Source of the DNA: Elusimicrobia bacterium CG1_02_56_21
GTDB taxonomy: Bacteria > Elusimicrobiota > Elusimicrobia > Elusimicrobiales > UBA9959
NCBI GenBank assembly: GCA_001871115.1
Contig: MNUR01000136.1
Span: 1-43,984, forward strand
Direction of reading: 5' to 3'
DNA length: 43,984 bases
Position numbers and translations under genes: made by a program. The notes beneath the pieces were generated by a model. It worked only from the letters and a program-made list of their open reading frames with translations. It made no database searches and was not told where the DNA came from. Of the stretch, positions 32,781 to 39,392 are shown in pieces. How positions within the stretch are numbered: the first letter of the stretch is position 1; every line of letters begins with the position of its first letter.

Positions 32781-33164
32781 ATGTCTTCTGGACCAGAAAA
32801 TTCAAAAACAAAAAAAAGCCGCGCCCTGCGCGTCGCGCTGCGCACGGTCCATATTTTTAGTTTTTCTGTGCTTTTAGGCGGGCACTGGTTCGGCATCCCG
32901 CGCACGGAGCTGCTCCCTTCTCTTTATTGGAGCGTTTTTTCAGGAACCGCCCTGATGGCCTTCGAGGCCAGGCGCGGATTTGAATGGTTTTTTAAGCTGG
33001 CAGGAGGGCTCACTATTCTCAAACTGGGGATACTATCGATGGTTCCCGTTTTCTGGGAACATAGCCGCATTTTACTGGTGCTGGCGGTTATAATCGGCTC
33101 AGCAGGCTCCCATATGAACTCCTCCCTCCGGCACCTGGATCTTCTCCCCTCACGTAAAAAATAA
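32781..33164 (+). CDS. Small conserved-type membrane protein, unknown function
   Basis: A 127-residue protein with about four hydrophobic segments (roughly residues 22-38, 46-62, 70-86 and 94-110). Several polar residues are set within or beside the helices: RTVHIFSFSVLLGGHWF, EARRGFEWFFKL, KLGILSMVPVFWEHSRILL and GSAGSHMNSSLRH. The repeated His residues at helix ends could ligand a haem or metal, but this is speculation. It starts after CAGG with a good promoter upstream. I have the impression of a family found in delta-type bacteria, without a known function. It faces the hydrogenase remnant divergently, with a long empty stretch downstream. Confidence 0.6.
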   Translation: MSSGPENSKTKKSRALRVALRTVHIFSFSVLLGGHWFGIPRTELLPSLYWSVFSGTALMAFEARRGFEWFFKLAGGLTILKLGILSMVPVFWEHSRILLVLAVIIGSAGSHMNSSLRHLDLLPSRKK

Positions 33165-33599
33165 TTATTCCGGGAGCCCTGTCCCAGGCGCACTTAAAAC
33201 ATAGCCCAAGAGGCCCCCGGCTTTCCGGGCCCTCCAGAACCTGGTTTCTTTCCCGGGCGAGCTATAATATAAACATCATAAATACAAACCGCCCTACTGA
33301 TCAAAAAAAGGGTTTTCACGGCCCTCATTGCTTGTAACCCTTGCCTCACTATTACTGTTGCTTCTGGTCTCTCCCTCCCGCCTTTTTGGCGCCGGCTGGT
33401 TGCCGCGGAGAACTCATCTCCGCGGCCGGGAATATAGGAACAGGATCAACCTGCGCCAATTGCCGCAATTTCCGGTTTTATATTTCCGCGCCGGGCATGA
33501 ACAAGACCCGGAGACAGCTGGCCCAGCCGCGGGGAAGCCACGTATTTCAGCAGGACTGGAAGGTGGCGGCGGTCAGGACCGGCCGGCTGAACGGATAAA
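33165..33599 (+). other. 435-bp stretch with a probable broken gene for a secreted protein
   Basis: A TATAAT near 33262 is followed by coding-like sequence split between frames. One frame (from TTG 33328) has a signal-like run TLASLLLLLLVSPSRLFGAG. Another frame, ending at the TAA at 33598, has ordinary codon use, with TCANCRNFRFYISAPG and HVFQQDWKVAAVRTGRLNG. Neither frame alone has a sound start and a full product. I read it as a decayed gene, or one with a sequencing frameshift. The family is not recognised. Confidence 0.3.
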
Positions 33600-34958
33600 C
33601 TATTTATCCCGGGGAGGAGGGCCGTCGTATAACTCCCCGTAAAGTCTGGACCCGCAGTCCGGGCAGATGCCGTGCGAGAACTTGGCGTCGCTATGTTCCG
33701 CCACATAATGCTCTACGGATTCCCAAACGCCCTTATTATTGCGTATCTTCTTACACGAGGAGCAGATAGGGATAAGCCCGCTCAGATACTTAACCTGCGC
33801 CAGTGATTCCCGAAGTTCGGCCAGAAGCGCCTCGCGCCGGGCCTGCTCCCTCTTTCGCCCGGTGATATCCCTCACCGTAGCCTGCAGAAAAAACTCCCCT
33901 TCCGCCTCCATCCGCGTTAACAGCACATCCGCCGGGAAATCTTCACCGTTCATCCGCCTGTGCGTCCACTCGAAGAACTGCGTTCCGCTCTTCATAGCCG
34001 CCTCTAGCAGTTCTTTGGCCTTCTCTGCGGATAGCCTGCCGTCAGGCTGGCGCTCGGGGGACAGGCTCTGGGGACTATACGCTGAAAACTCAGCCTCGCT
34101 CCCGGCCTTGAACATGGCCAGGGCCGCGTAGTTACCGGAATTAAAAGCCCAGTCAGGCGGGGCGAGGGTCATAAGCGCGTCGCGGGAGGTCTCGAACAGG
34201 TTACGGTACCTGTACTCGCTGGCACTCAGGCTTAGCTGCGCTTGTTTAATATATTTATAAGAGAGCAATATGCCTATAATTCCAAAGAGCCAGGCCAGGA
34301 GATGCCAGGCAATCCAATGCAGGCGCAGGTGGGCGCCGATCCTGGCGAAGGCCTCCACGGGGACATCGGCGCTTATCGCGCCCCGCAAGCCGCCGGGACT
34401 ATCATTAAAAGTGTGGCAGGAAATACAGGCCGCTTCTATGCGGAAGGCCCTGATAAAGCGCACGCGTTCGCCGTTATTCCGGACCAGTGTTTCGTTTCCG
34501 TCCCTCATAAACCCGGCAATAGCCGCCTGCTCTAAAGCGTCCGCGGCCTCTGCCGGGTTTTTTGGGTTCAGGGAGAACAGGTGGGTATATGGCTGCCCCA
34601 GCCCCCGCCTCTCCGCTGAAAGCTGGCGCATAGCGTAAGCGTGGCTGACGCGCATAAGTTTGCGCCCGGAGGGTGTTTTTATATACTTATCGGGAACCTT
34701 AAACTCATAGTCAGGAGGGACAGTATCTTTAACGCTCACATACACGCTGCCCTGGCTTACCACCCAGTTGCGGAAGGAGATATCCATCCCTACTATCGCA
34801 CGAGCCTCGCTCTCCGCCTGCTTAAAAATATACTGCTTCTGCTGACGGAGGCCCACAAGCAGCGACCCGGACAGCAGCAGCGTCCATAGCAGCAGGGCCA
34901 ATACAGCCACCCTGCCCGTCTCACCGCCCACTATGAATTTTAACGAGGCCCGGCTCAT
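33600..34958 (-). CDS. Membrane sensor: DUF3365-like haem c domain, PAS domain and C-terminal Cys cluster, no output kinase
   Basis: A 452-residue protein. A helix (about 16-36) leads into a periplasmic DUF3365-like domain with a c-type haem site CISCH (178-182), then a second helix (about 220-245) and a cytoplasmic PAS domain (about 255-375, RYRNLFETSRDALM, with a PAC-type VRDITGRKRE end). A short coiled coil follows. The tail has PICSSCKKIRNNKGVWE and FSHGICPDCG, a four-Cys module often seen at the ends of such sensors that may bind zinc or iron. No histidine kinase, GGDEF or HD output domain follows, so it must signal by partner binding. A strong TTGACA-17-TACAAT promoter ends 5 nt before this ATG, favouring it as a leaderless start. 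Confidence 0.85.
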   Translation of the reverse strand: MSRASLKFIVGGETGRVAVLALLLWTLLLSGSLLVGLRQQKQYIFKQAESEARAIVGMDISFRNWVVSQGSVYVSVKDTVPPDYEFKVPDKYIKTPSGRKLMRVSHAYAMRQLSAERRGLGQPYTHLFSLNPKNPAEAADALEQAAIAGFMRDGNETLVRNNGERVRFIRAFRIEAACISCHTFNDSPGGLRGAISADVPVEAFARIGAHLRLHWIAWHLLAWLFGIIGILLSYKYIKQAQLSLSASEYRYRNLFETSRDALMTLAPPDWAFNSGNYAALAMFKAGSEAEFSAYSPQSLSPERQPDGRLSAEKAKELLEAAMKSGTQFFEWTHRRMNGEDFPADVLLTRMEAEGEFFLQATVRDITGRKREQARREALLAELRESLAQVKYLSGLIPICSSCKKIRNNKGVWESVEHYVAEHSDAKFSHGICPDCGSRLYGELYDGPPPRDK

Positions 34959-34963
34959 ACGGA

Positions 34964-34992
34964 ATTGTATACATACCACGCCGGCCTGTCAA
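34964..34992 (-). promoter_or_regulatory. Near-consensus promoter, predicted leaderless start of the sensor gene
   Basis: TTGACA (34987-34992), a 17-nt spacer and TACAAT (34964-34969) on the minus strand. Five bases separate the -10 box from the ATG at 34958, so the first transcribed base should be at or beside the A of the ATG. Confidence 0.7.
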
Positions 34993-35049
34993 CGCGGAAG
35001 GAATCGGTTATTATCTACCCTCTTCGCAGGTGACATAAGTATAAAGCAA

Positions 35050-35073
35050 AAAAACCGGGTTCCCGGTTTTTTT
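35050..35073 (-). terminator. Terminator downstream of dedA-like gene
   Basis: AAACCGGG / CCCGGTTT with a 2-3 base loop, flanked by T-runs on either strand. It closes the DedA gene on the minus strand. Confidence 0.8.
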
Positions 35074-35121
35074 GCGGACAACTATATACAATTTATCTTT
35101 CAATGCACATGGTAGGGAAGG

Positions 35122-35796
35122 CTATCCCTGCGCCGGGCGGGCGGAGCGCTTGTGGTTAATATACCCTATTATTCCGGGCAGGATGGAAGTGAAGATAACT
35201 GCAAGTATTACCGCGGTAAAGTTATTCCTGACGATAGGCAGGTTCCCGAAGAAATATCCGGCCAGGGTGATGGAGAAAACCCATAACACCCCCCCCGCCA
35301 GATTATAGGCCAGGAATTTAGAGTATGTCATGTCCCCAACGCCGGCTACGAACGGCGCGAAAGTGCGCACTATCGGCACAAACCGGGCGATAATAATGGT
35401 TTTGCCGCCGTATTTCTCGTAAAAAGCGTGGGTTTTATGCAGGTATTCCTTTTTAAAGATGCGCGAATCCTTATAGTTGAATACTTTAGGGCCGATATAA
35501 TTTCCGATAGCGTAGTTCACGGTATCGCCGAGTACAGCCGCAGCTGAAAGCAGGCCCAGGGTAAGGTAAAGGTCCAGGTAGCCGAGGCCGCAGAAAGCCC
35601 CTATCGCGAAAAGCAGCGAATCTCCCGGCAAAACAGGAGTGATCACCAGGCCGGTCTCGCAGAAAATTATCAGAAAAAGTATAAGGTAAGTCCAGGCCCC
35701 GTAATCCTGTATTACGGGCTGGAGATATTTATCCAGGTGCAGCAGAATATTAAAAGCGTGCACCAGATAGCCGAAAAGAGTTGTCAGAGTTTCCAC
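35122..35796 (-). CDS. DedA-family membrane protein
   Basis: A 224-residue inner-membrane protein of the DedA (VTT) family, whose members flip polyprenyl phosphate or phosphatidylethanolamine or support proton-dependent membrane homeostasis. The signatures are ETGLVITPVLPGDSLLF (about 47-63), with the conserved acidic residue and PGD, and IIARFVPIVRTFAPFVAGVG (about 134-153), with the two key Arg residues. Several hydrophobic helices surround them, and a basic C-terminus (HKRSARPA) ends the protein. The start is a GTG at 35796. A TAAAAT box lies exactly 6 nt before it and there is no Shine-Dalgarno, suggesting a leaderless mRNA. It stands alone, with its own terminator. Confidence 0.92.
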   Translation of the reverse strand: METLTTLFGYLVHAFNILLHLDKYLQPVIQDYGAWTYLILFLIIFCETGLVITPVLPGDSLLFAIGAFCGLGYLDLYLTLGLLSAAAVLGDTVNYAIGNYIGPKVFNYKDSRIFKKEYLHKTHAFYEKYGGKTIIIARFVPIVRTFAPFVAGVGDMTYSKFLAYNLAGGVLWVFSITLAGYFFGNLPIVRNNFTAVILAVIFTSILPGIIGYINHKRSARPAQG

Positions 35797-35802
35797 ATAG
35801 CT

Positions 35803-35808
35803 ATTTTA
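35803..35808 (-). promoter_or_regulatory. -10-like box 6 nt before the dedA-like GTG
   Basis: TAAAAT on the minus strand, 6 nt from the GTG start at 35796, with no Shine-Dalgarno between. Confidence 0.4.
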
Positions 35809-35893
35809 CAACACTTCTGCCTGCGGACCATACCCGGAATATCCCGCCGCGCTATTGCTGCCGCCGCGCGCGGATTATGCGGCCGGGTAAAAG

Positions 35894-35919
35894 AAAATGC
35901 CGCCCGTGGGCGGCATTTT
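35894..35919 (-). terminator. Terminator of the tRNA-Val transcript
   Basis: AAAATGCCGCCC / GGGCGGCATTTT stem with a two-base loop, followed on the minus strand by TTTTCTTTT. It lies 16 bp past the tRNA 3' end. Confidence 0.85.
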
Positions 35920-35934
35920 AATAAGCCTGAAAAC

Positions 35935-36009
35935 TGGTGGGTGGTACAGGATTTGAACCTGTGACATCTGTCGTGTGAGGACAGCGCTCTACCGCTGAGC
36001 TAACCACCC
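35935..36009 (-). tRNA. tRNA-Val(CAC)
   Basis: Reading from 36009, the acceptor stem GGGTGGT pairs with ACCACCC. The D arm is GCTCAGCGGTAGAGC. The anticodon stem CTGTC/GACAG encloses the loop CTCACAC with anticodon CAC, and the T arm is ACAGG-TTCAAAT-CCTGT. Discriminator A and the CCA tail are encoded (35935-35937). The anticodon CAC reads GUG. Confidence 0.95.
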
Positions 36010-36110
36010 GGAAACAACTGTAATATTAATTTTACCACATTTGCGGCCCTTATTGAGCTGCGCGCCGCCAAACGCGAAGCCCGGACAGCGGCCTTATATA
36101 TAGGTATATG

Positions 36111-37055
36111 TTAATGAGCGGCGGTCGCCCTGCCTGAAGGGGCCAGAACCTTGACGGCCCCCGGCAGAGTTTCGAACGCCGCCGGCAGCATGCCGTCCGC
36201 TTCACCGTCCAGATTCAGATAGACCTTTTCATCCGCCTCCGCCTCCAGTCTTCGCACCCTGGTCAAGGTTACTCCCGGAAAATTAAGATGGGTTCCCCCG
36301 TAGAGTCCGGGGAAAGCGCGCAGCAGAGAGAGCCGGCTCATGTCGGGAACGAGAACCAGGTCCATAAATCCGTCGTCATCGGCCGCGCCGGGAGCTATCA
36401 GCATGCCGCCGCCCATAGAAGAGGTATTTGCCAGAACGCCGAGATAATAGCGCCCGAAAAGGTTTAGCCCGTCGGCTTTAAGGCGCACAGCTTTAGCTTT
36501 GGCGCCCAGCAGCGCCCATGCCGAAGACAGCGCATAGGAAACAGTACCGCCAAGAAACTTACCACTGGCTTTTACATGGTGCGCGACGTCACCCGCAAGA
36601 CCGAAAGCCGCAATGTTTATAAAATGCCGCCTGCGCCGCCCGCCGTTAAAATCGGAAAATTCCGCCAGGCCCACATCCAGGGCCCGGGGCCTCCCGCGGG
36701 CAAGCAGGTCGAGAACCCCCTCCCGGCCGGTGGGATAACCAAGATGCCGCGCGAGGTCGCAGCCTGAGCCGGCGGGAATAGTTCCGAGCGCAACTTCCCG
36801 CCGCAGATGCCCGGGAGCCGCCATCACGCCCTCCAGCATCTCGCTAAAAGTTCCGTCACCTCCAACCGCTATCAGCCGCGCGGCCCCCGCAAGAACCGCT
36901 TCGCGCGCCAGGACCGATGCGTGTCCGGGATATTCGGTAGCGGCGCAGCAGGAGCCCGGAGCCAGCCTGAGCGCGGCCTCGCTTAAAGAGTTCCACGCAC
37001 GGCCCGCGCGCCCGTGACCGGCCGCAGGATTTAATATAAAAAAATCCCCTTTCAT
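36111..37055 (-). CDS. Diacylglycerol kinase-family lipid kinase (YegS/DgkB-like)
   Basis: A 314-residue cytoplasmic kinase of the DAGK catalytic family. It begins FFILNPAAGHGRAGRAW (about 5-21). ARLIAVGGDGTFSEML contains the ATP-binding GGDGT (about 65-69), and ALGTIPAGSGCDLARHLG (about 91-108) is the second glycine-rich site. The C-terminal domain has DVGLAEF, FINIAAFGLAGDV, ANTSSMGGGMLIAPGAADDDG, and the conserved YLNLDGEADG. It should phosphorylate a lipid alcohol such as diacylglycerol, recycling it to phosphatidate; YegS-type members can use phosphatidylglycerol, and others use sphingoid bases. It is a single gene, and no Shine-Dalgarno is evident. Confidence 0.88.
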   Translation of the reverse strand: MKGDFFILNPAAGHGRAGRAWNSLSEAALRLAPGSCCAATEYPGHASVLAREAVLAGAARLIAVGGDGTFSEMLEGVMAAPGHLRREVALGTIPAGSGCDLARHLGYPTGREGVLDLLARGRPRALDVGLAEFSDFNGGRRRRHFINIAAFGLAGDVAHHVKASGKFLGGTVSYALSSAWALLGAKAKAVRLKADGLNLFGRYYLGVLANTSSMGGGMLIAPGAADDDGFMDLVLVPDMSRLSLLRAFPGLYGGTHLNFPGVTLTRVRRLEAEADEKVYLNLDGEADGMLPAAFETLPGAVKVLAPSGRATAAH

Positions 37056-37215
37056 ATTCGCGCGAATTCAGGAGTGAAATTTTTCAATTAATTTTTCCGG
37101 CCTTGCGGCCTGCCGGGCCGGACTGATCCGCGCCGCTTTGCCCCCAAAAACAGAGGCGGCACTGAGAGCCGTTGAACCGCGCCCTAGTGCCGCCTTCCGA
37201 CGTAAGTCTAACGAA

Positions 37216-37314
37216 TTATTTCTTTTTCGCTTTCTTTACGGTTTTCTTCGCCACTGCTTTCTTGGCGACTTTCTTTACGGCTTTCTTTGCAACTTTCTTT
37301 TTAGCTTTAGGCAT
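37216..37314 (-). CDS. 32-residue Lys/Ala-rich histone H1-like protein
   Basis: This very short ORF has every expression signal. AAGGAG lies 7 nt before the ATG at 37314, and a TTGCAT-17-TAAAAT promoter lies upstream. It encodes MPKAKKK, then repeats of the type VAKKAVKK, ending KKAKKK before TAA. Half of the residues are Lys and the rest are mostly Ala and Val, as in the C-terminal tails of histone H1 and of bacterial H1-like proteins such as Chlamydia Hc1/Hc2. The likely role is DNA (or RNA) compaction by charge; this follows from composition only. The third-codon variety (AAG and AAA, GCC, GCT, GCG and GCA) argues against a simple DNA repeat. Confidence 0.75.
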   Translation of the reverse strand: MPKAKKKVAKKAVKKVAKKAVAKKTVKKAKKK

Positions 37315-37349
37315 TTTTTCTCCTTGCGCCAACTATGCGCTGTGTTCTG

Positions 37350-37378
37350 ATTTTATATATTGTTATAGAAAAATGCAA
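37350..37378 (-). promoter_or_regulatory. Promoter of the histone-like gene
   Basis: TTGCAT (37373-37378) and TAAAAT (37350-37355) on the minus strand with a 17-nt spacer, 35 nt from the ATG at 37314. Confidence 0.6.
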
Positions 37379-37432
37379 CAAGAATTTTTCTTTTTTTTAT
37401 TTTTAACGGAAATTACCACCGCAAAGTTTTCA

Positions 37433-37438
37433 TATAAT
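37433..37438 (+). promoter_or_regulatory. -10 box 7 nt before the first Rieske gene
   Basis: Consensus TATAAT ends 7 nt before the ATG at 37446. There is no Shine-Dalgarno, which suggests a leaderless mRNA. Confidence 0.5.
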
Positions 37439-37445
37439 TTACGAA

Positions 37446-37751
37446 ATGGGGACAAGTCATGAAATTCTAGCGCTCTCAAAACTGGCCGAAAAAAAACCTT
37501 CGGCGTTTTTTCCGCTTGGCCTGCCGGTACTTCTGATCCGGGTCGGCGCGGAAATTTTTGCGGTGGAGAACAGATGCGCCCACATGGGCTGCCCGCTGTC
37601 CTCCGGAAAGCTGGAAGGCTATATCCTGAAATGCCCCTGTCACGACTGGGCCTTCGACATCCGGGACGGAAAATTCACCCGGGCGCCGGAGCTGGGCATA
37701 AAAACCTATCCCGTAGAAATAACCAATGGAATAATATCCGTGAGGCTGTAA
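37446..37751 (+). CDS. Rieske-type [2Fe-2S] ferredoxin
   Basis: A 101-residue soluble protein consisting of one Rieske domain. The cluster ligands are Cys44 and His46 in NRCAHMGCPLS, and Cys63 and His66 in LKCPCHDWAFD; an extra Cys49 and Cys65 fit the disulfide seen in many Rieske proteins. It has no signal or membrane helix and no oxygenase domain, so it should be an electron carrier. It is the first gene of a four-gene redox set. Its TAA shares a base with the glutaredoxin ATG, implying translational coupling. Confidence 0.9.
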   Translation: MGTSHEILALSKLAEKKPSAFFPLGLPVLLIRVGAEIFAVENRCAHMGCPLSSGKLEGYILKCPCHDWAFDIRDGKFTRAPELGIKTYPVEITNGIISVRL

Positions 37752-38002
37752 TGAAAAAAGTTACCATCTACGCATTAAGCACCTGCCTGTGGTGCAAGAA
37801 AAGCAAAATCTACTTTGAGGAACACAAAATTCCTTTTGTGTCGGTGGACTACGACAAGCAGGCCGCGGACCGCCAGCGCGAGATGATGGAAGAGATGCGC
37901 GGCGCCGGCTGCACCGGCTCTTTTCCTTTTATCAAGATCGGCAGCGCCTGCGTACAGGGCTACGATCCGGAGGAGTTCGAAAAACTTCTCGACAAAAAAT
38001 GA
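37751..38002 (+). CDS. Glutaredoxin-family protein
   Basis: An 83-residue thioredoxin-fold protein with the dithiol site STCLWCKK (Cys12, Cys15), the cis-Pro region GSFPFIKIG and the C-terminal GYDPEEFEKLL typical of glutaredoxins of the NrdH/Grx type. It starts on the last base of the Rieske stop codon, and its own stop overlaps the following ATG, so it is coupled on both sides. Lying directly before a ferredoxin-thioredoxin reductase catalytic subunit, it may be that reductase's substrate, replacing glutathione-driven reduction. That link is inferred from gene order. Confidence 0.9.
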   Translation: MKKVTIYALSTCLWCKKSKIYFEEHKIPFVSVDYDKQAADRQREMMEEMRGAGCTGSFPFIKIGSACVQGYDPEEFEKLLDKK

Positions 38003-38325
38003 ACATCAAAGCCCGGAAAGAAGCCCTCCGCTTTTTATTCGCTCCTGTCGCGGACAGGCTGGGCTATAAATTCACGCCCGTAGAAGAGGACGCAGACTTT
38101 CTGCTTGAACAAGAGGCGCAGATAGAAGCCGAGACCGGCATTCCTTACTGCCCGTGCCAGGCGCGCACCACCGACAGGGGAGAGAACATGAAGATGGTCT
38201 GCCCCTGCATCCCGTTCCACAGGGAGCATTACAACGCTATGCGCCGCTGCTGGTGCGGCCTTTTCGTACACAAGGACGTAACAGACCCCGGCAAGCTCAG
38301 ACAGATCCCGGAATCGAGAATCTAA
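37999..38325 (+). CDS. Ferredoxin-thioredoxin reductase catalytic subunit-like protein (FTRc)
   Basis: A 108-residue protein with the six-Cys pattern of FTR catalytic chains: YCPCQ (Cys51, Cys53), VCPCIPF (Cys68, Cys70) and RCWCGLFV (Cys84, Cys86). These residues hold a [4Fe-4S] cluster next to a redox-active disulfide, so one-electron ferredoxin power can reduce a thiol protein. The spacing between motifs is different from that of plant FTR (CPC-X16-CPC-X8-CHC), and the variable subunit is absent, as in many anaerobes. It overlaps the glutaredoxin stop (ATGA). The last four residues and the stop codon lie within a 7-bp-period repeat (38310-38351), so the C-terminal tail may be of recent origin. 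Confidence 0.88.
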   Translation: MNIKARKEALRFLFAPVADRLGYKFTPVEEDADFLLEQEAQIEAETGIPYCPCQARTTDRGENMKMVCPCIPFHREHYNAMRRCWCGLFVHKDVTDPGKLRQIPESRI

Positions 38326-38351
38326 AATCAGGAACCCGTGAACAGGAAACA
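38310..38351 (+). repeat. Heptamer-period repeat across the end of the FTRc gene
   Basis: Successive 7-bp units GGAATCG, AGAATCT, AAAATCA, GGAACCC, GTGAACA and GGAAACA share a drifting xxAAxCx pattern. The FTRc stop codon lies within them. The AATC-type units resemble those at 13459 and 18786. Confidence 0.45.
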
Positions 38352-38403
38352 GAGCCACGCGTGAGGGCCGCTTCCGCCGGAACACGGTTTAAATACCGAA
38401 CTT

Positions 38404-38760
38404 ATGTTCATAAAAGCCGCTGAAGAAAAAGATATTGCGCCCGGAGGAATGAAGGCCGTCGTCCTGAACGGCCATGAAATAGTTCTCTGCAATTACGAGG
38501 GCGATTTTTACGCGGTAGAGCGCGCCTGCGGACATTCCGGAGCGCGGCTGGAGCGCGGCGCCCTTACCGGCTGGATACTTACCTGCCCGCTTCATTACGC
38601 CCAGTTCGATATCCGCACCGGCTCGGCCCTCAGCGGCCCGGCCCCTGCCCCTCCCGAAAGCATACACCAAAACCCTGCAGACCCCGCCCTCAGAACCAAA
38701 GACCTTAAAACCTGGCCGGTAAAGACCGAAGGCGGCCTTGTTTACATCGGCATGCAATAA
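38404..38760 (+). CDS. Second Rieske-type [2Fe-2S] protein
   Basis: A 118-residue Rieske-fold protein. Cluster ligands are Cys42 and His44 (ERACGHSGARL) and Cys61 and His64 (LTCPLHYAQFD). It lacks the extra disulfide cysteines of the upstream Rieske protein, so the two probably differ in redox potential. A Pro/Ala-rich segment (about 78-92) is inserted before the last strands TWPVKTEGGLVYIGMQ. It lies 78 bp after the FTRc gene on the same strand, beyond the heptamer repeat, and no Shine-Dalgarno precedes the ATG. It is probably another electron carrier of the same redox cluster. Confidence 0.87.
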   Translation: MFIKAAEEKDIAPGGMKAVVLNGHEIVLCNYEGDFYAVERACGHSGARLERGALTGWILTCPLHYAQFDIRTGSALSGPAPAPPESIHQNPADPALRTKDLKTWPVKTEGGLVYIGMQ

Positions 38761-38810
38761 AACCAGCACCTTGCCCGTTGTACCTGTGCACGGGAAAAAG
38801 GAGCAAGGTT

Positions 38811-39329
38811 ATGAAAAAAACGATATTAGCTGTTCTCGCGGTCTCTGCGGGGTTAGGCTTGGCGCTCACTCAGCCGGCCTCGGCTGAAAAGGGGAAAGGC
38901 CCCTGCGCCGAGGACACCGCGAAGTTCTGCAAAGATATTAAACCCGGGGAAGGCCGTATAGCGGCCTGCCTTAAAGAACATCAAAAGGAAATATCCCAGG
39001 CCTGCAGCGAGCGCAAAACCGTATCGCAGGAGAAACGCGGCAAGGATAAAGCCGGGACCTGCCTTGGCGCCTATGACAAGGGCTTTTCTTCCGGTTTTAA
39101 ATACGGCCTTAATATGAGAACCGGGCTCAAGGCAGAAGGCGGCAGGAAGAACGCTAAGGCCTCAAAGGCCTGCGTTTCAGACCGGGAGAAATTCTGCGCC
39201 GGAGTAAAGCCCGGTGAAGGGCGGTTAAGGGACTGCCTGCAGAAAAACATCAAAGACCTCTCCGCCGGCTGCAAAGCCCGCCAGGAGAAGGTAAAAGAGA
39301 AGCTCGAAAAGAAGGGAAATAAAGTCTAG
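38811..39329 (+). CDS. Secreted cysteine-rich repeat protein
   Basis: A 172-residue protein with a signal peptide (MKKTILAVLAVSAGLGLALT..., ending PASA). It has two copies of a cysteine-rich repeat like that of Golgi GLG1 (PF00839-type). The first is CAEDTAKFCKDIKPGEGRIA with CLKEHQKEISQAC. The second is CVSDREKFCAGVKPGEGRLR with CLQKNIKDLSAGC. Each repeat has four Cys, likely paired by disulfides in the periplasm. A Lys/Gly-rich linker separates them and a Lys-rich helix ends the protein. I start at 38811, behind GGAGCAAGG and at the signal peptide. The function of bacterial members is unknown. A strong terminator follows. Confidence 0.85.
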   Translation: MKKTILAVLAVSAGLGLALTQPASAEKGKGPCAEDTAKFCKDIKPGEGRIAACLKEHQKEISQACSERKTVSQEKRGKDKAGTCLGAYDKGFSSGFKYGLNMRTGLKAEGGRKNAKASKACVSDREKFCAGVKPGEGRLRDCLQKNIKDLSAGCKARQEKVKEKLEKKGNKV

Positions 39330-39350
39330 CCTATCTTCGTGCAAAAAGAA

Positions 39351-39380
39351 GGGCGCCCGCCGGAGCGGGCGCCCTCGTTT
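39351..39380 (+). terminator. Terminator of the cysteine-rich protein gene
   Basis: Perfect GGGCGCCCGC / GCGGGCGCCC stem (39351-39360, 39365-39374), loop CGGA, followed by TCGTTTATT. It may also serve the converging gene at 39393. Confidence 0.8.
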
Positions 39381-39392
39381 ATTGCGGCCGGT

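Noticed and set aside
37172..37462. Phe-rich plus-strand ORF of 96 residues
   Set aside because: It is the antisense of the Lys-rich histone-like gene, which has proper promoter and Shine-Dalgarno signals.
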